Below are positions 42,445 to 51,044 of a stretch of 64,000 bases of DNA, in pieces. A model generated the notes under the pieces. It had not been told where the DNA came from. It worked only from the letters and a program-made list of their open reading frames with translations, and did no database searches. Source of the stretch: Mycobacterium sp. Root135 (GTDB lineage: Bacteria; Actinomycetota; Actinomycetes; Mycobacteriales; Mycobacteriaceae). The stretch's first letter is position 1, and the number at the start of each line of letters is the position of its first letter. The stretch lies in the NCBI RefSeq assembly GCF_001426545.1, contig NZ_LMEZ01000005.1, forward strand, positions 519,333-583,332, read 5' to 3'. Made by a program: the position numbers and the translations under genes.

Positions 42445-43790
42445 CGGCGCCTCAGTGCGCGCCTTGCGAGAGCGAGGATTCCGAGCGCCACGGCCAGGCT
42501 GACACCGGTCACGACCACCATCGTGATGGGGCCGCGGTCGGGTGGCGGGACGTACACCGGCGCCGGAATCTCCTGCACCTTGTAGGACACCGACTTCGGG
42601 CCGGGTGGGACGTCCCACGTCAACGCGGCCACCGGATCGATCACGCCGGCGCCGACGTAGTTGTCGACGCCGCCGCCGGGATGCCGCGACGTGGCGGTGA
42701 TGCGGTACATGATCTGGGCCGGGGTCAGGTCCGGAAAGCGCTGGCGGAGCATCGCGGCCAGGCCCGAGACGTACGCCGCGGCGAACGAGGTTCCGTTGAT
42801 GGGAATCGGGCCGTCCTGGCCCTGCAGCGCGTTGACGGGATTGCCGTCGTACCCCAGAGCGATGATGTTCTCCGCGGGTGCGGCCACGCCGAGCCACGGC
42901 CCCGACATCGAGAAGGTGCTGGGCTGGCCGGTTTGGCCGATGCCGCCGACGGTCAGCACCAACGGCGAATACCAGGCCGGCGAGACGATGGTCTGAACTT
43001 GCTTCCACCCGCGGGGATCGGCCGGCGTCGACGCGTCGGGCGGCGGATTCTGCGAGCATTCTTGGCCGGTGTTGCCTGCCGCGACGACGACGACGGCGCC
43101 CTTGGCGTTGACCGCGTATTCGATTGCGGCGCCGAGGCTCTTCTCGTCGATCGGCCGGGTGATCTTGTAGCACGCCGCTTCGCTGATGTTTATGACCTGC
43201 GCGCCGAGGTTGGCGGCGTGCACGATCGACCGGGCGAGGCTGCGAAGTGATCCAGCGGTCGGGGTCGTGTTGGGGTCGTTGGGGTCTTGCCGGGCGCCCA
43301 CGGGTTGGTAGTTGTCCGACGTCTGACGCAGCGACAGCAGTCGGGCGTCGGGTGCGACGCCGATGAAGCCGTCGGTGGGCGACGGACGGCCGGCGATGAG
43401 CGACGCGGTCAGGGTGCCGTGGCTGTCACAGTCGTTCATGCCGTCGCCGGCCTTGTCGACGAAGTCGCCGCCGGGCAGGGCGGGCACGCGGGCCGAGCCG
43501 TTCACGCCCGTGTCGATGACGGCGACGGTCACGCCGGCGCCGGTGGCGAACTTCTGCGCATCGGCGATCCGGAGGTAGTCGTTGGCCCAGGGCTTGTCCG
43601 CGAAGTTGGCGCCGGGAAATACGGTCGGGCTGGAGCAGACGCGACGTAGCTCGGTCGGTGTGTCGGGGCCGGTCTCGTCGGGTGGTAGGGCCGTCGGGTC
43701 GATGGCGGGCGGCTCGATCGCGATCGCAGGCGGCGCGGTGAACACCGTCAGGAACAGCACGGCGACGAGCATGACGATGCGACGCGTCAA
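42441..43790 (-). CDS. mycP1: MycP1, mycosin subtilisin-like protease of ESX-1
   Basis: Membrane-anchored serine protease of 449 residues. A signal peptide (MLVAVLFLTVFTAPPAIA) and N-terminal extension precede the peptidase S8 domain. The triad is Asp93 (VAVIDTGVNG), His124 (DSHGTLTASL) and Ser in NGTSFAAAYVSGL (about 335). The oxyanion Asn is in VVVVAAGNTGQEC. A C-terminal span (ITMVVVTGVSLAVALGILAL) anchors it facing the periplasm. It cleaves EspB and is structurally required for the ESX-1 membrane complex. Confidence 0.96.
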   Translation of the reverse strand: MTRRIVMLVAVLFLTVFTAPPAIAIEPPAIDPTALPPDETGPDTPTELRRVCSSPTVFPGANFADKPWANDYLRIADAQKFATGAGVTVAVIDTGVNGSARVPALPGGDFVDKAGDGMNDCDSHGTLTASLIAGRPSPTDGFIGVAPDARLLSLRQTSDNYQPVGARQDPNDPNTTPTAGSLRSLARSIVHAANLGAQVINISEAACYKITRPIDEKSLGAAIEYAVNAKGAVVVVAAGNTGQECSQNPPPDASTPADPRGWKQVQTIVSPAWYSPLVLTVGGIGQTGQPSTFSMSGPWLGVAAPAENIIALGYDGNPVNALQGQDGPIPINGTSFAAAYVSGLAAMLRQRFPDLTPAQIMYRITATSRHPGGGVDNYVGAGVIDPVAALTWDVPPGPKSVSYKVQEIPAPVYVPPPDRGPITMVVVTGVSLAVALGILALARRALRRR

Positions 43791-43958
43791 GAGTCACCCC
43801 TTCGTTCCCCGACCAGCCCCAGCTGGCGCTGAGACCCCGATAGCAAAGCAGTCGCCGCCCCGTGGACGGCGTATTCCCTCACGTCAAGCCCTACGAGCAC
43901 GCGCACGTAGCCAATCGTACGATGCGGTGGGAGTGCGCCATGCACCATTCTTGACGAG

Positions 43959-43991
43959 CTCAGGGGAGGCGCTGGTGGCGCCTCCCCTGAG
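43959..43991. terminator. 14-bp stem terminator between PTS operon and ESX-1
   Basis: CTCAGGGGAGGCGC (43959-43972) and GCGCCTCCCCTGAG (43978-43991) pair perfectly around tggtg. The hairpin starts 18 nt past the HPr stop and would end the minus-strand fructose operon before mycP1. There is no U-tract. Confidence 0.7.
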
Positions 43992-44009
43992 TAGAAACTG
44001 CTGGTCTAA

Positions 44010-44267
44010 CTAGGCGTCGAGATCCTTCTGGATGAGCTCCGCGACGGTGCTGAGCGCGGCCTCGTCGTCGGAGGCGACCGTCACCTCGGCGCCGTTGCCG
44101 GCCCCGAGGGTCATGATCATCAGCGCCGAGCCGGCGTCCACCGGCTCACCACCGTCCAGCGACAGGGTGACTTCAGCGCCGGCGTTGACGACGGCTTCGG
44201 CGATGATCGCCGCGGGGCGGGCGTGCAGGCCGATCGACGAACCGACGATTACGGTCTTGGCGGGCAT
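44010..44267 (-). CDS. ptsH: HPr phosphocarrier protein
   Basis: HPr of 85 residues. The phosphorylated His15 lies in SIGLHARPAA. The regulatory Ser region common in Firmicutes reads GSALMIMTLGAGNG. It passes phosphate from enzyme I (48.2 kb) to the EIIA domain of the fructose permease encoded just upstream. AAGGAG lies 9 nt before the ATG. It is last in the minus-strand operon, followed by a strong stem-loop. Confidence 0.95.
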   Translation of the reverse strand: MPAKTVIVGSSIGLHARPAAIIAEAVVNAGAEVTLSLDGGEPVDAGSALMIMTLGAGNGAEVTVASDDEAALSTVAELIQKDLDA

Positions 44268-44300
44268 GGTGAATCTCCTTTTGCGGTGGGTTCGAGAATG

Positions 44301-46319
44301 TCAGGCGGCGACGAGTTCGGGGGCGGTATCGGCGTCCGCCTTCTTGGCGAACTGCTTGGCGGCGACGACCGCGGCAGCGGCGACGACGGTTCCCAGCGCC
44401 AGGGCGACCAGGAACCAGAGCAGGTTGCCGATTGCGAAGAACACGAAGATGCCGCCGTGGGGCGCCTTGAGCGTCACGTCGAAGGCCATGATGAGCGCCC
44501 CGGTGACTGCGCCGCCGGCCATCATCGACGGGATGACGCGAAGCGGGTCGGCCGCGGCGAACGGAATGGCGCCCTCGGAGATGAACGAGGCACCGAGAAG
44601 CCATGCCGCCCGGCCGTTTTCGCGCTCCGGCTCGGTGAAGAGCTTCGGACGTACGGTCGAGGCCAGCGCCATCGCCAGCGGCGGCACCATGCCGGCGGCC
44701 ATCACGGCAGCCATGATGCGCAGCGACGACGGATCGGCGACGTTGAGTCCCGCGGTGGCGAAGGCGTAGGCCGCCTTGTTGACCGGACCGCCGAGGTCGA
44801 AGCACATCATCAGGCCGAGGATGACGCCGAGCAGGATCACCGAGCTGCCCGACAGACCGCCGAGCCAGCTCGTCAGGCCCGAGGTGATGGCGGCCAGCGG
44901 GCGTCCGAGAAGCAAGAACATCAGCAGACCGACGACCAGCGAAGCGCCCAGCGGGATGATGACGACCGGCATGAGGCCGCGCATGGCCTTGGGGACGCTG
45001 ATCTTGCTGATCCACAGCGCGGTGAAGCCGGCGATCAGACCGCCGACGATGCCGCCGATGAAGCCGCCGCCGACGAAGACCGCCACCGCGCCTGCGGTGA
45101 AACCCGGTGCGATACCGGGTCGGTCGGCGATGGCGAAGGATATGTAACCGGCCAGCGCGGGCACCAGGAAGCCGAAGGCCAAGCCGCCGAGGGTGAACAG
45201 CGCGGCGCCGAGGTACTGGACGAAGCCGCCGTCGGGCAGGTTGGTCAGCGAGTTGGTGCTGGCGATGATGTTGCCCAGTGACTGCGTCGCGCCCTCGGGT
45301 TTGTTCGCGATGTCGTATCCGGCGAACAGGAAGCCCAGCGCGATCAGCAGACCGCCTGCGGCGACGAACGGAATCATGTAGCTGACGCCGGTGAGCAGGA
45401 TCTGGCGGGTGCGGGTGCCCCAGCCGACACCGCCTGCGGCGGACGGGGAGGACGACGACGCGGCTCCGCCTGCGGAGCCTTCGACGCGCGCGGCGCTGGG
45501 ATCGCTTGCGGCGGCCACTGCTTCGGCGACCATCTTGGCTGGTTCGTTGATGGCGCGCTTGACGCCGGAGGCGATGACGGGCTTGCCGGCGAACCGGCCG
45601 CGGTCCTTGACGCCCACGTCGGTGGCGAAGATGACGGCGTCGGCGGCGGCGATGATCTCCGGTGCCACCGGGGTGCTGCCCGAGGAGCCCTGTGTCTCGA
45701 CGTGCATGGTCACGCCGGCTTCCTTGGCGGCCAGCGCCAGCGAGTCGGCGGCCATGTAGGTGTGCGCAATTCCGGTGGGGCAGGCGGTGATTGCGATCAG
45801 CGTCGTGGTCTTCGCCGAGTCGACGGGCGCGGCGGCAGCGGCCGGCGCGGCGGCGGGGGTGGCTGCCGGGGCGGGGTTCACCACACCCTCGACCAGTGCG
45901 ACGACCTCTTCGGCCGACGCGGCGGCCCGCAGCGACGCGACGAACTCCTTGCGCACCAATGCCCTTGCGAGACTTGACAGCAACTTCATGTGCTCGGCGC
46001 CGCCGGAGTCGGGGGCCGCGATCAGGAAGGCGAGGTCGGCGGGGCCGTCGGGCGCGCCGAAGTCGACGGCGGGCGAGAGCCGCGCGAAGCCGATGGTGGC
46101 CTGGTCGACGTAGGGGGAGCGGCAGTGGGGGATCGCGATGCCGCCAGGAAGACCGGTGGCGGACTGGGCTTCGCGGGCCATGGCGGCGGCGACGAGGCCT
46201 GCACCGTCGGAGGAACGTCCGGCATCGGCGAGACGCGCGGCGAGCAGGCCGATTACGGCCTCCTTGTCGCCGCCCGCGTCGACGTCGATGGCGACGAGGT
46301 CAGTGGTGATGATGGACAT
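44301..46319 (-). CDS. fruA: PTS fructose permease EIIABC
   Basis: Protein of 672 residues with three fused domains. EIIA is N-terminal (about 1-150), with the phospho-His in GIAIPHCRSPYV. EIIB follows (about 175-275), with the phospho-Cys in TACPTGIAHTYMAA. EIIC is C-terminal (about 310-650), with multiple membrane spans and the GGPVNKAAYAF loop. It takes up fructose as fructose 1-phosphate. The gene lies between fruK and ptsH in one operon, 33 nt from each neighbour. Confidence 0.95.
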   Translation of the reverse strand: MSIITTDLVAIDVDAGGDKEAVIGLLAARLADAGRSSDGAGLVAAAMAREAQSATGLPGGIAIPHCRSPYVDQATIGFARLSPAVDFGAPDGPADLAFLIAAPDSGGAEHMKLLSSLARALVRKEFVASLRAAASAEEVVALVEGVVNPAPAATPAAAPAAAAAPVDSAKTTTLIAITACPTGIAHTYMAADSLALAAKEAGVTMHVETQGSSGSTPVAPEIIAAADAVIFATDVGVKDRGRFAGKPVIASGVKRAINEPAKMVAEAVAAASDPSAARVEGSAGGAASSSSPSAAGGVGWGTRTRQILLTGVSYMIPFVAAGGLLIALGFLFAGYDIANKPEGATQSLGNIIASTNSLTNLPDGGFVQYLGAALFTLGGLAFGFLVPALAGYISFAIADRPGIAPGFTAGAVAVFVGGGFIGGIVGGLIAGFTALWISKISVPKAMRGLMPVVIIPLGASLVVGLLMFLLLGRPLAAITSGLTSWLGGLSGSSVILLGVILGLMMCFDLGGPVNKAAYAFATAGLNVADPSSLRIMAAVMAAGMVPPLAMALASTVRPKLFTEPERENGRAAWLLGASFISEGAIPFAAADPLRVIPSMMAGGAVTGALIMAFDVTLKAPHGGIFVFFAIGNLLWFLVALALGTVVAAAAVVAAKQFAKKADADTAPELVAA

Positions 46320-46351
46320 GGTTCTCTTTCCTCTGGTGTGAGTCGGGTTGG

Positions 46352-47329
46352 TTAGGGGCGGATGGCGGCGGGTGTGATGGCGTAGACCCGGACGGCGTCC
46401 AGGTCGACCTGTGACGGGGCGGGTAGGGCGGAACCTGGCAAAGCCGCTGCGGCACTGCCGTAGGCGACGGCCATCTGGAGGCGACGAGGCGGCTCGGCGC
46501 CTCCGACCGCGGCGCGCACGTAGCCGGCCAACGACGAGTCGCCTGCGCCGACGGTGCTGCGTGGGGTGATGGGTGGCGGGGCGGCCATCCAGCTGCCGGT
46601 CGGGTCGACCAGGACGGCGCCTGCTGCCCCCAGCGTGACGAGGATCGTCTTCGCGCCGCGTTCGATGAGCTGGTTGGCTGCCAGGATCACCGGTGCCGGA
46701 TCACCCTGGGCAGCAGCACTTTCCAGATCCTCGGGCGACGCACCGACCAGGCCGGCGAGTTCTTCGGCGTTGGGCTTGATGAGGTCGGGTGCAGAAGTGC
46801 CAAAGGCGGCGGCGAGTGCGTCGAGCGGACGCTCGGAGGTGTCGACGGCGACCTGGCAGGGTGCCGACGCGAGTCGCGCGACCACGTCGGCGTACCAGTC
46901 GTCGGGAACGCCGGGCGGCAGTGACCCGGAAAGCACGATCCACGAGGCGGTTTCGGCGTGGGCGAGGACGGCGCGGGTCAGCGCGTCCAGTGCGTCGGCG
47001 TCGAGCGGTGCGCCGGGCTCGTTGAGCTTGGTGGTGGTGCCGTCGGCCTCGGTGATCGCGAGGTTGGTCCGAACGACTCCGCCGACGGGGACGCTGCGGA
47101 AGGTGACGCCGGCCACGCGTAGGGCGGCCACCATGGGGTCGTCGTCGGCGGTGGGGAGGACGGCGAGGGTGTCGAGGCCCGCGAGTGCCAAGGCCCGTGC
47201 GACGTTGACGCCCTTGCCGCCCGGCTCGCTGGTGGCGGAGGTGACGCGGTGGACGGCGCCGCGAGTGAGCGTTGCGCCCAGTGACACGGTGCGGTCGATG
47301 CTGGGGTTGGGGGTAACGGTGACGATCAT
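46352..47329 (-). CDS. fruK: 1-phosphofructokinase
   Basis: PfkB-family kinase of 325 residues. The start MIVTVTPNPSIDRTVSLG, the GGKGVNVARALALAG motif and the C-terminal anion hole TVGAGDSSLAGYV with catalytic Asp are all present. It converts fructose 1-phosphate from FruA to fructose 1,6-bisphosphate. The ATG overlaps the stop of the DeoR gene (ATGA), so the longer reading to 47506 is rejected. Confidence 0.94.
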   Translation of the reverse strand: MIVTVTPNPSIDRTVSLGATLTRGAVHRVTSATSEPGGKGVNVARALALAGLDTLAVLPTADDDPMVAALRVAGVTFRSVPVGGVVRTNLAITEADGTTTKLNEPGAPLDADALDALTRAVLAHAETASWIVLSGSLPPGVPDDWYADVVARLASAPCQVAVDTSERPLDALAAAFGTSAPDLIKPNAEELAGLVGASPEDLESAAAQGDPAPVILAANQLIERGAKTILVTLGAAGAVLVDPTGSWMAAPPPITPRSTVGAGDSSLAGYVRAAVGGAEPPRRLQMAVAYGSAAAALPGSALPAPSQVDLDAVRVYAITPAAIRP

Positions 47330-48105
47330 TCGGGAGCTCCCGTCGTGATGACTTCGACGCCTTCGTCGGTGAGGGTCCGGCGGTCGGCGTCGGAGATCTC
47401 GGCGTCGGTGATGAGGGTGTCGACGCTGGAGATCGGCGCGAAGCTGACGAAGTCTTCGCGGCCCACCTTCGTCGAGTCGGCGGCGACGACGACGTAGTTG
47501 GCGCACGCGACCATGGCGCGCTTCACGGCGGCCTCCTCGCTGTCGGGGGTGGATAGTCCGTGTCTGGCGCTGATGCCGTTGGTGCCGATGAACGCGATGT
47601 CGACGCGGAGGTTGTCGAGCACCCGAAGGGTCTGCTCGCCGACCGCGGCCTGGGTGACGCCCCTGACGCGACCGCCGAGCAGCTGCAGCGAGACCGTCGG
47701 CATCGACGCCAGCCGGGCGGCGATGGGCACCGAGTTGGTCACGACGACGAGGTCGCGGTCGGTGGGCAGCTGGTTGGCGATGCGGGCGGTCGTGGTGCCC
47801 GCGTCGAGCAGCACGCTGGCGCCGTTGAGGGGGAAGAATTCGGAGGCGGCCTCGGCGATGGCGTCCTTGTAGTCGGCGCGGGTGGTTTCCCGCTCGCCGA
47901 CGCCGGGTTCGACGAGGTGGAGCGCCCGGGTGGGGACGGCTCCACCGTGGACGCGCCGCAGGACGCCGGCCCGGTCGAGTACGGCCAGGTCCCGGCGCAC
48001 GGTCTCGGTCGTGACGTCGTAGGTGTGTGCGAGTTCGGTGACCGAGGCGCGACCCTGGCTGATCACCAATGCGGCGATCGCTTGTTGGCGCTCTTCGGCG
48101 TACAT
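47326..48105 (-). CDS. DeoR/GlpR-family repressor of the fructose PTS
   Basis: Protein of 259 residues. The N-terminal DeoR HTH reads MYAEERQQAIAALVISQGRASVTELAHTYDVTTETVRRDLAVL, and the C-terminal sugar-phosphate sensor has LDAGTTTARIANQLP and a terminal DAEISDADR. GGAG lies 5 nt before the ATG at 48105. As first gene of the fructose operon it most likely senses fructose 1-phosphate and represses itself and the divergent ptsI through the palindrome at 48172-48185. That control is inferred. Confidence 0.9.
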   Translation of the reverse strand: MYAEERQQAIAALVISQGRASVTELAHTYDVTTETVRRDLAVLDRAGVLRRVHGGAVPTRALHLVEPGVGERETTRADYKDAIAEAASEFFPLNGASVLLDAGTTTARIANQLPTDRDLVVVTNSVPIAARLASMPTVSLQLLGGRVRGVTQAAVGEQTLRVLDNLRVDIAFIGTNGISARHGLSTPDSEEAAVKRAMVACANYVVVAADSTKVGREDFVSFAPISSVDTLITDAEISDADRRTLTDEGVEVITTGAPE

Positions 48106-48154
48106 GACTCTCCGTTTTTGTGGGTTATGCATGTTTCGAATGTTGATATAGTTG

Positions 48155-48184
48155 GTTTTACCCCTGAATGTGTTGACTTGTCAA
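48155..48184 (-). promoter_or_regulatory. Promoter of the DeoR-fruK-fruA-ptsH operon
   Basis: On the minus strand a perfect TTGACA (48179-48184) is followed after 18 nt by TAAAAC (48155-48160). The -35 box lies inside the palindrome shared with the divergent ptsI promoter. The leader would be about 40 nt long. Confidence 0.6.
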
Positions 48185-48185
48185 C
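48172..48185. promoter_or_regulatory. Shared operator palindrome of divergent PTS promoters
   Basis: GTTGAC-tt-GTCAAC is a 6-2-6 palindrome that includes the -35 boxes of both divergent promoters. It is the natural site for the DeoR repressor, so that one bound protein would block both transcripts. Confidence 0.6.
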
Positions 48186-48200
48186 GGTTTGTTGTAATCT
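48173..48200 (+). promoter_or_regulatory. ptsI promoter
   Basis: TTGACT (48173-48178) and TAATCT (48195-48200) are spaced 16 nt. Transcription would begin about 7 nt later, at or beside the A of the ptsI ATG (48208). Confidence 0.65.
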
Positions 48201-48207
48201 AGTTCAC

Positions 48208-49929
48208 ATGAGCGCTACTTCGTCTCCCGTATCACTGCATCCCGCGGACGTCTCGCAGCCAACGGCCGGAACCGTCCTCCGCGGCATCCCCGCCGTGGGC
48301 GGCGTGCAGTACGCGCCAGTGATCAGACCGGGCTCGCGGCCGACGGTCGACGCTGCGTCGACCACAGCCGATCTCGAGGAATCCCGGCGCCCGGGAGAGG
48401 TGGCCCGGTTCACCGCTGCGGCCGCCGCCGTGGCCGACCGGCTGCGGGAGCGTGCGGCGAACGCCTCGGGTGCCGCCTCGGAGGTGCTGGCGACGACGGC
48501 GCAGCTGGCGCAGGACCGCGCCTGGATCGCCGCCGCCGAGAAGCGGATCGGGCAGGGCAACCAGGCCGTCAGCGCGGTGACCGGCGCCGTCGACCAGTTC
48601 GTCACCATGTTCACCCAGTTGGGCGGGCTGATGGCAGAGCGCGTGACCGATCTGCGCGACATCCGCGACCGCGTCATCGCCGAACTCAACGGCCTGCCCG
48701 AACCCGGCGTCCCGGTGCCCGAGGTGCCGTCGATCCTGTGCGCCGAGGACCTCGCTCCCGTCGACACCGCGGGTCTGGACGCGTCACTGGTCGTCGCCCT
48801 CGCCACCACGCTCGGCGGACCCACCAGCCACACCGCGATCATCGCCCGGCAACTCGGCATCCCCTGCGTGGTCGCCGTCGACGGCCTCGACTCCGTCGCC
48901 GCCGGCACCATGGTGATGGTCGACGGCACGGTCGGCACCGTCACCGTCGCGCCGGACGAGGCCGAGGCGGCCCAGGCCGTCGCCGTCGCCCGGGGTGAAG
49001 CCGACCTCGCCAAGAGCTGGAGTGGCCCCGGCGCCACCGCCGACGGACACGTCGTCGCGATCCTGGCCAACGTCCAGGACGGCGCGGCTGCGCGGGCGGC
49101 GCGGGATACCCCGGCCGAGGGCGTCGGGCTGTTCCGCACCGAGCTGTGCTTCCTCAACCGCTCGACCGAACCGTCGGTGGACGAGCAGGCGCAGATCTAC
49201 GGCGAGGTGCTCGACGCGTTCGCCGGGCAGAAGGTCGTCATCCGCACGCTCGACGCTGGTTCGGACAAGCCGCTGAAGTTCGTCGGCCATCCCGACGAGG
49301 CCAACCCGGCGCTTGGCGTGCGCGGCATCCGCATCGCGGACGGCAATCCCGGCATCCTGACCAGGCAGCTCGAGGGCATCGCCGCGGCGGCGAAGAACAC
49401 CGGCAGCTCGCCGTGGGTGATGGCGCCGATGATCGCCACCCCGGCCGAGGCCAAGGCGTTCGCCGACGAGACGCGCGCCCACGGCCTGGTGCCGGGCGTG
49501 ATGATCGAGGTGCCCGCGGCCGCGCTGCTCGCCGACCGCATCCTCGACCACGTGGACTTCCTGTCGATCGGGACCAACGACCTGACCCAGTACACGATGG
49601 CCGCCGACCGGATGTCGGCCGAGCTGGCCACGCTGACCGACCCGTGGCAGCCAGCCGTGCTGGCGCTGGTTGCGATGGCGGCCAAGGCCGGGGTGGCGGT
49701 CGGCAAGCCCGTCGGCGTCTGCGGTGAGGCCGCCGCCGATCCGTACCTGGCCTGTGTGCTGGTGGGCCTCGGCGTCTCGTCCCTCTCTGCGGCCGCCGCG
49801 GCGGTCAGCGCCGTCGGCGCGAAGCTGGCCCAGGTCACGCTCGCGCAGTGCCAGGAAGCGGCGGCCGCCGCGTTGGACACGGCCACCGCGGCCGATGCCC
49901 GTGCTGCGGCGAGCGCCATTCTCGCCTGA
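48208..49929 (+). CDS. ptsI: PTS enzyme I (phosphoenolpyruvate-protein phosphotransferase)
   Basis: Protein of 573 residues. The HPr-binding and phospho-His domain has GGPTSHTAIIARQLGIPCV. The PEP-binding barrel shows GVGLFRTELCFLNR, IRTLDAGSDKP, and the C-terminal IGTNDLTQYTMAADR and GVCGEAAADP. It starts the phosphate relay from PEP to HPr and FruA. The ATG at 48208 follows the -10 box so closely that the mRNA is probably leaderless; no ribosome site is present. It is divergent from the fructose operon. Confidence 0.95.
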   Translation: MSATSSPVSLHPADVSQPTAGTVLRGIPAVGGVQYAPVIRPGSRPTVDAASTTADLEESRRPGEVARFTAAAAAVADRLRERAANASGAASEVLATTAQLAQDRAWIAAAEKRIGQGNQAVSAVTGAVDQFVTMFTQLGGLMAERVTDLRDIRDRVIAELNGLPEPGVPVPEVPSILCAEDLAPVDTAGLDASLVVALATTLGGPTSHTAIIARQLGIPCVVAVDGLDSVAAGTMVMVDGTVGTVTVAPDEAEAAQAVAVARGEADLAKSWSGPGATADGHVVAILANVQDGAAARAARDTPAEGVGLFRTELCFLNRSTEPSVDEQAQIYGEVLDAFAGQKVVIRTLDAGSDKPLKFVGHPDEANPALGVRGIRIADGNPGILTRQLEGIAAAAKNTGSSPWVMAPMIATPAEAKAFADETRAHGLVPGVMIEVPAAALLADRILDHVDFLSIGTNDLTQYTMAADRMSAELATLTDPWQPAVLALVAMAAKAGVAVGKPVGVCGEAAADPYLACVLVGLGVSSLSAAAAAVSAVGAKLAQVTLAQCQEAAAAALDTATAADARAAASAILA

Positions 49930-49936
49930 CCCCACG

Positions 49937-50002
49937 GCCGCGAGCAGTCGCAAAGCTGCACGTTTTGCGGCGTGTCGCGACACATTTGCGACTGCTCGCG
50001 GC
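49937..50002. repeat. Long intergenic palindrome, 18-bp arms
   Basis: GCCGCGAGCAGTCGCAAA (49937-49954) and its exact complement (49985-50002) flank a 30-nt loop between ptsI and the pirin gene. It could act as a terminator for ptsI. The arm sequence resembles dispersed intergenic motifs I recall from mycobacterial genomes. Confidence 0.65.
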
Positions 50003-50069
50003 GGTGGCCTTTGGAATGAATCGGACCGCGGTCCGGTTATGCTGGGTACACGTCACCAAGGAGGTACCA

Positions 50070-51044
50070 GTGCCCGCCATCACCGCCGACACCTTGACCC
50101 TGCCCCGCGTCGCGGGGCCCGCCGCATCCGACACCGAGCGGCCCGTGCTGTCCATCACCACCGGCCCCAAGGGGTACGAGGGCGAGGGATTCCCCGTGGT
50201 TCGCGCCTTCGCCGGCGTCAGCGCCGCCGCCCTCGACCCGTTCGTCCACATGGACCAGATGGGTGAGGTCGAATACGAGCCCGGCGAGCCGAAGGGCACC
50301 GACTGGCACCCGCACCGCGGCTTCGAGACCGTCACCTACATCATCGACGGCCGCTTCGCCCATCAGGATTCGCACGGCGGCGGCGGGCTCATCACCGACG
50401 GCGCCACCCAGTGGATGACCGCCGGCGCGGGCGTCCTCCACATCGAGACGCCGCCTGCCGAACTGGTCGAGAGTGGCGGGACGTTCCACGGCATTCAGCT
50501 GTGGGTCAACCTGCCCCGTAAGGACAAGTTCGCCGCGCCGCGTTACCAGTCCATCGAAGGCGGCGAGGTCAAGCTGCTGGCCTCCGACGACGGTGGCGCC
50601 CTCCTGCGGATCATCGCAGGTGAGATCGACGAACAGCAGGGACCGGGTTCGACGTACACGCCGATCACGTTGGCGCACGCCACGATTCAGCCCGGTGCTC
50701 GTCTCGACGTGCCGTGGAACCGCGACTTCAACGCGCTGGTCTACGTGCTGGCGGGCGAAGGGGCCGTCGGCCCGGTCGGAAACCCGATCCGCCAGGGCCA
50801 GCTCGCGGTGATGGGACCCGGTGACCGGATCTCCGTCTCGGCGCGTTCCAGCCAGGACGCGCGCAACCCCGCGATGGAGGTTCTGTTGTTGGGCGGCAAG
50901 CCCATTCGCGAACCGGTCTTCCACTACGGCCCGTTCGTGATGAACACCAAGGCCGAGGTGATCGAGGCGCTCGAGGACTTCAACGCGGGCAAGTTCGGTG
51001 CCATCCCGCCGAATGCCCTGATGCCGCACCGGGGCGGGCGCTAA
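50070..51044 (+). CDS. Pirin family protein
   Basis: Two-cupin protein of 324 residues. The metal-binding histidines are in TDWHPHRGFETVTYIIDGRFAHQDSHG and GAGVLHIETPP, and pirin signatures VPWNRDFNALVYVLAGEG and FVMNTKAEVIEAL follow. A perfect AAGGAGGT precedes the GTG start. It differs in sequence from the pirin at 14 kb. Its stop (TAA) overlaps the convergent FUSC stop by 4 nt. Confidence 0.9.
   Translation: MPAITADTLTLPRVAGPAASDTERPVLSITTGPKGYEGEGFPVVRAFAGVSAAALDPFVHMDQMGEVEYEPGEPKGTDWHPHRGFETVTYIIDGRFAHQDSHGGGGLITDGATQWMTAGAGVLHIETPPAELVESGGTFHGIQLWVNLPRKDKFAAPRYQSIEGGEVKLLASDDGGALLRIIAGEIDEQQGPGSTYTPITLAHATIQPGARLDVPWNRDFNALVYVLAGEGAVGPVGNPIRQGQLAVMGPGDRISVSARSSQDARNPAMEVLLLGGKPIREPVFHYGPFVMNTKAEVIEALEDFNAGKFGAIPPNALMPHRGGR

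Noticed and set aside
41047..43173. 708-codon frame extending EccE1 upstream into mycP1
   Set aside because: The first ~240 codons lie antiphase over the well-defined MycP1 protease and are Arg-rich. The ATG at 42444 gives an EccE1 of normal length with an ATGA overlap.
16398..43790. ESX-3 or ESX-5 assignment for the secretion locus
   Set aside because: Split eccCa/eccCb, PE35-PPE68-esxBA order, and espH, espI, espJ, espK, espL and espB are specific to ESX-1.
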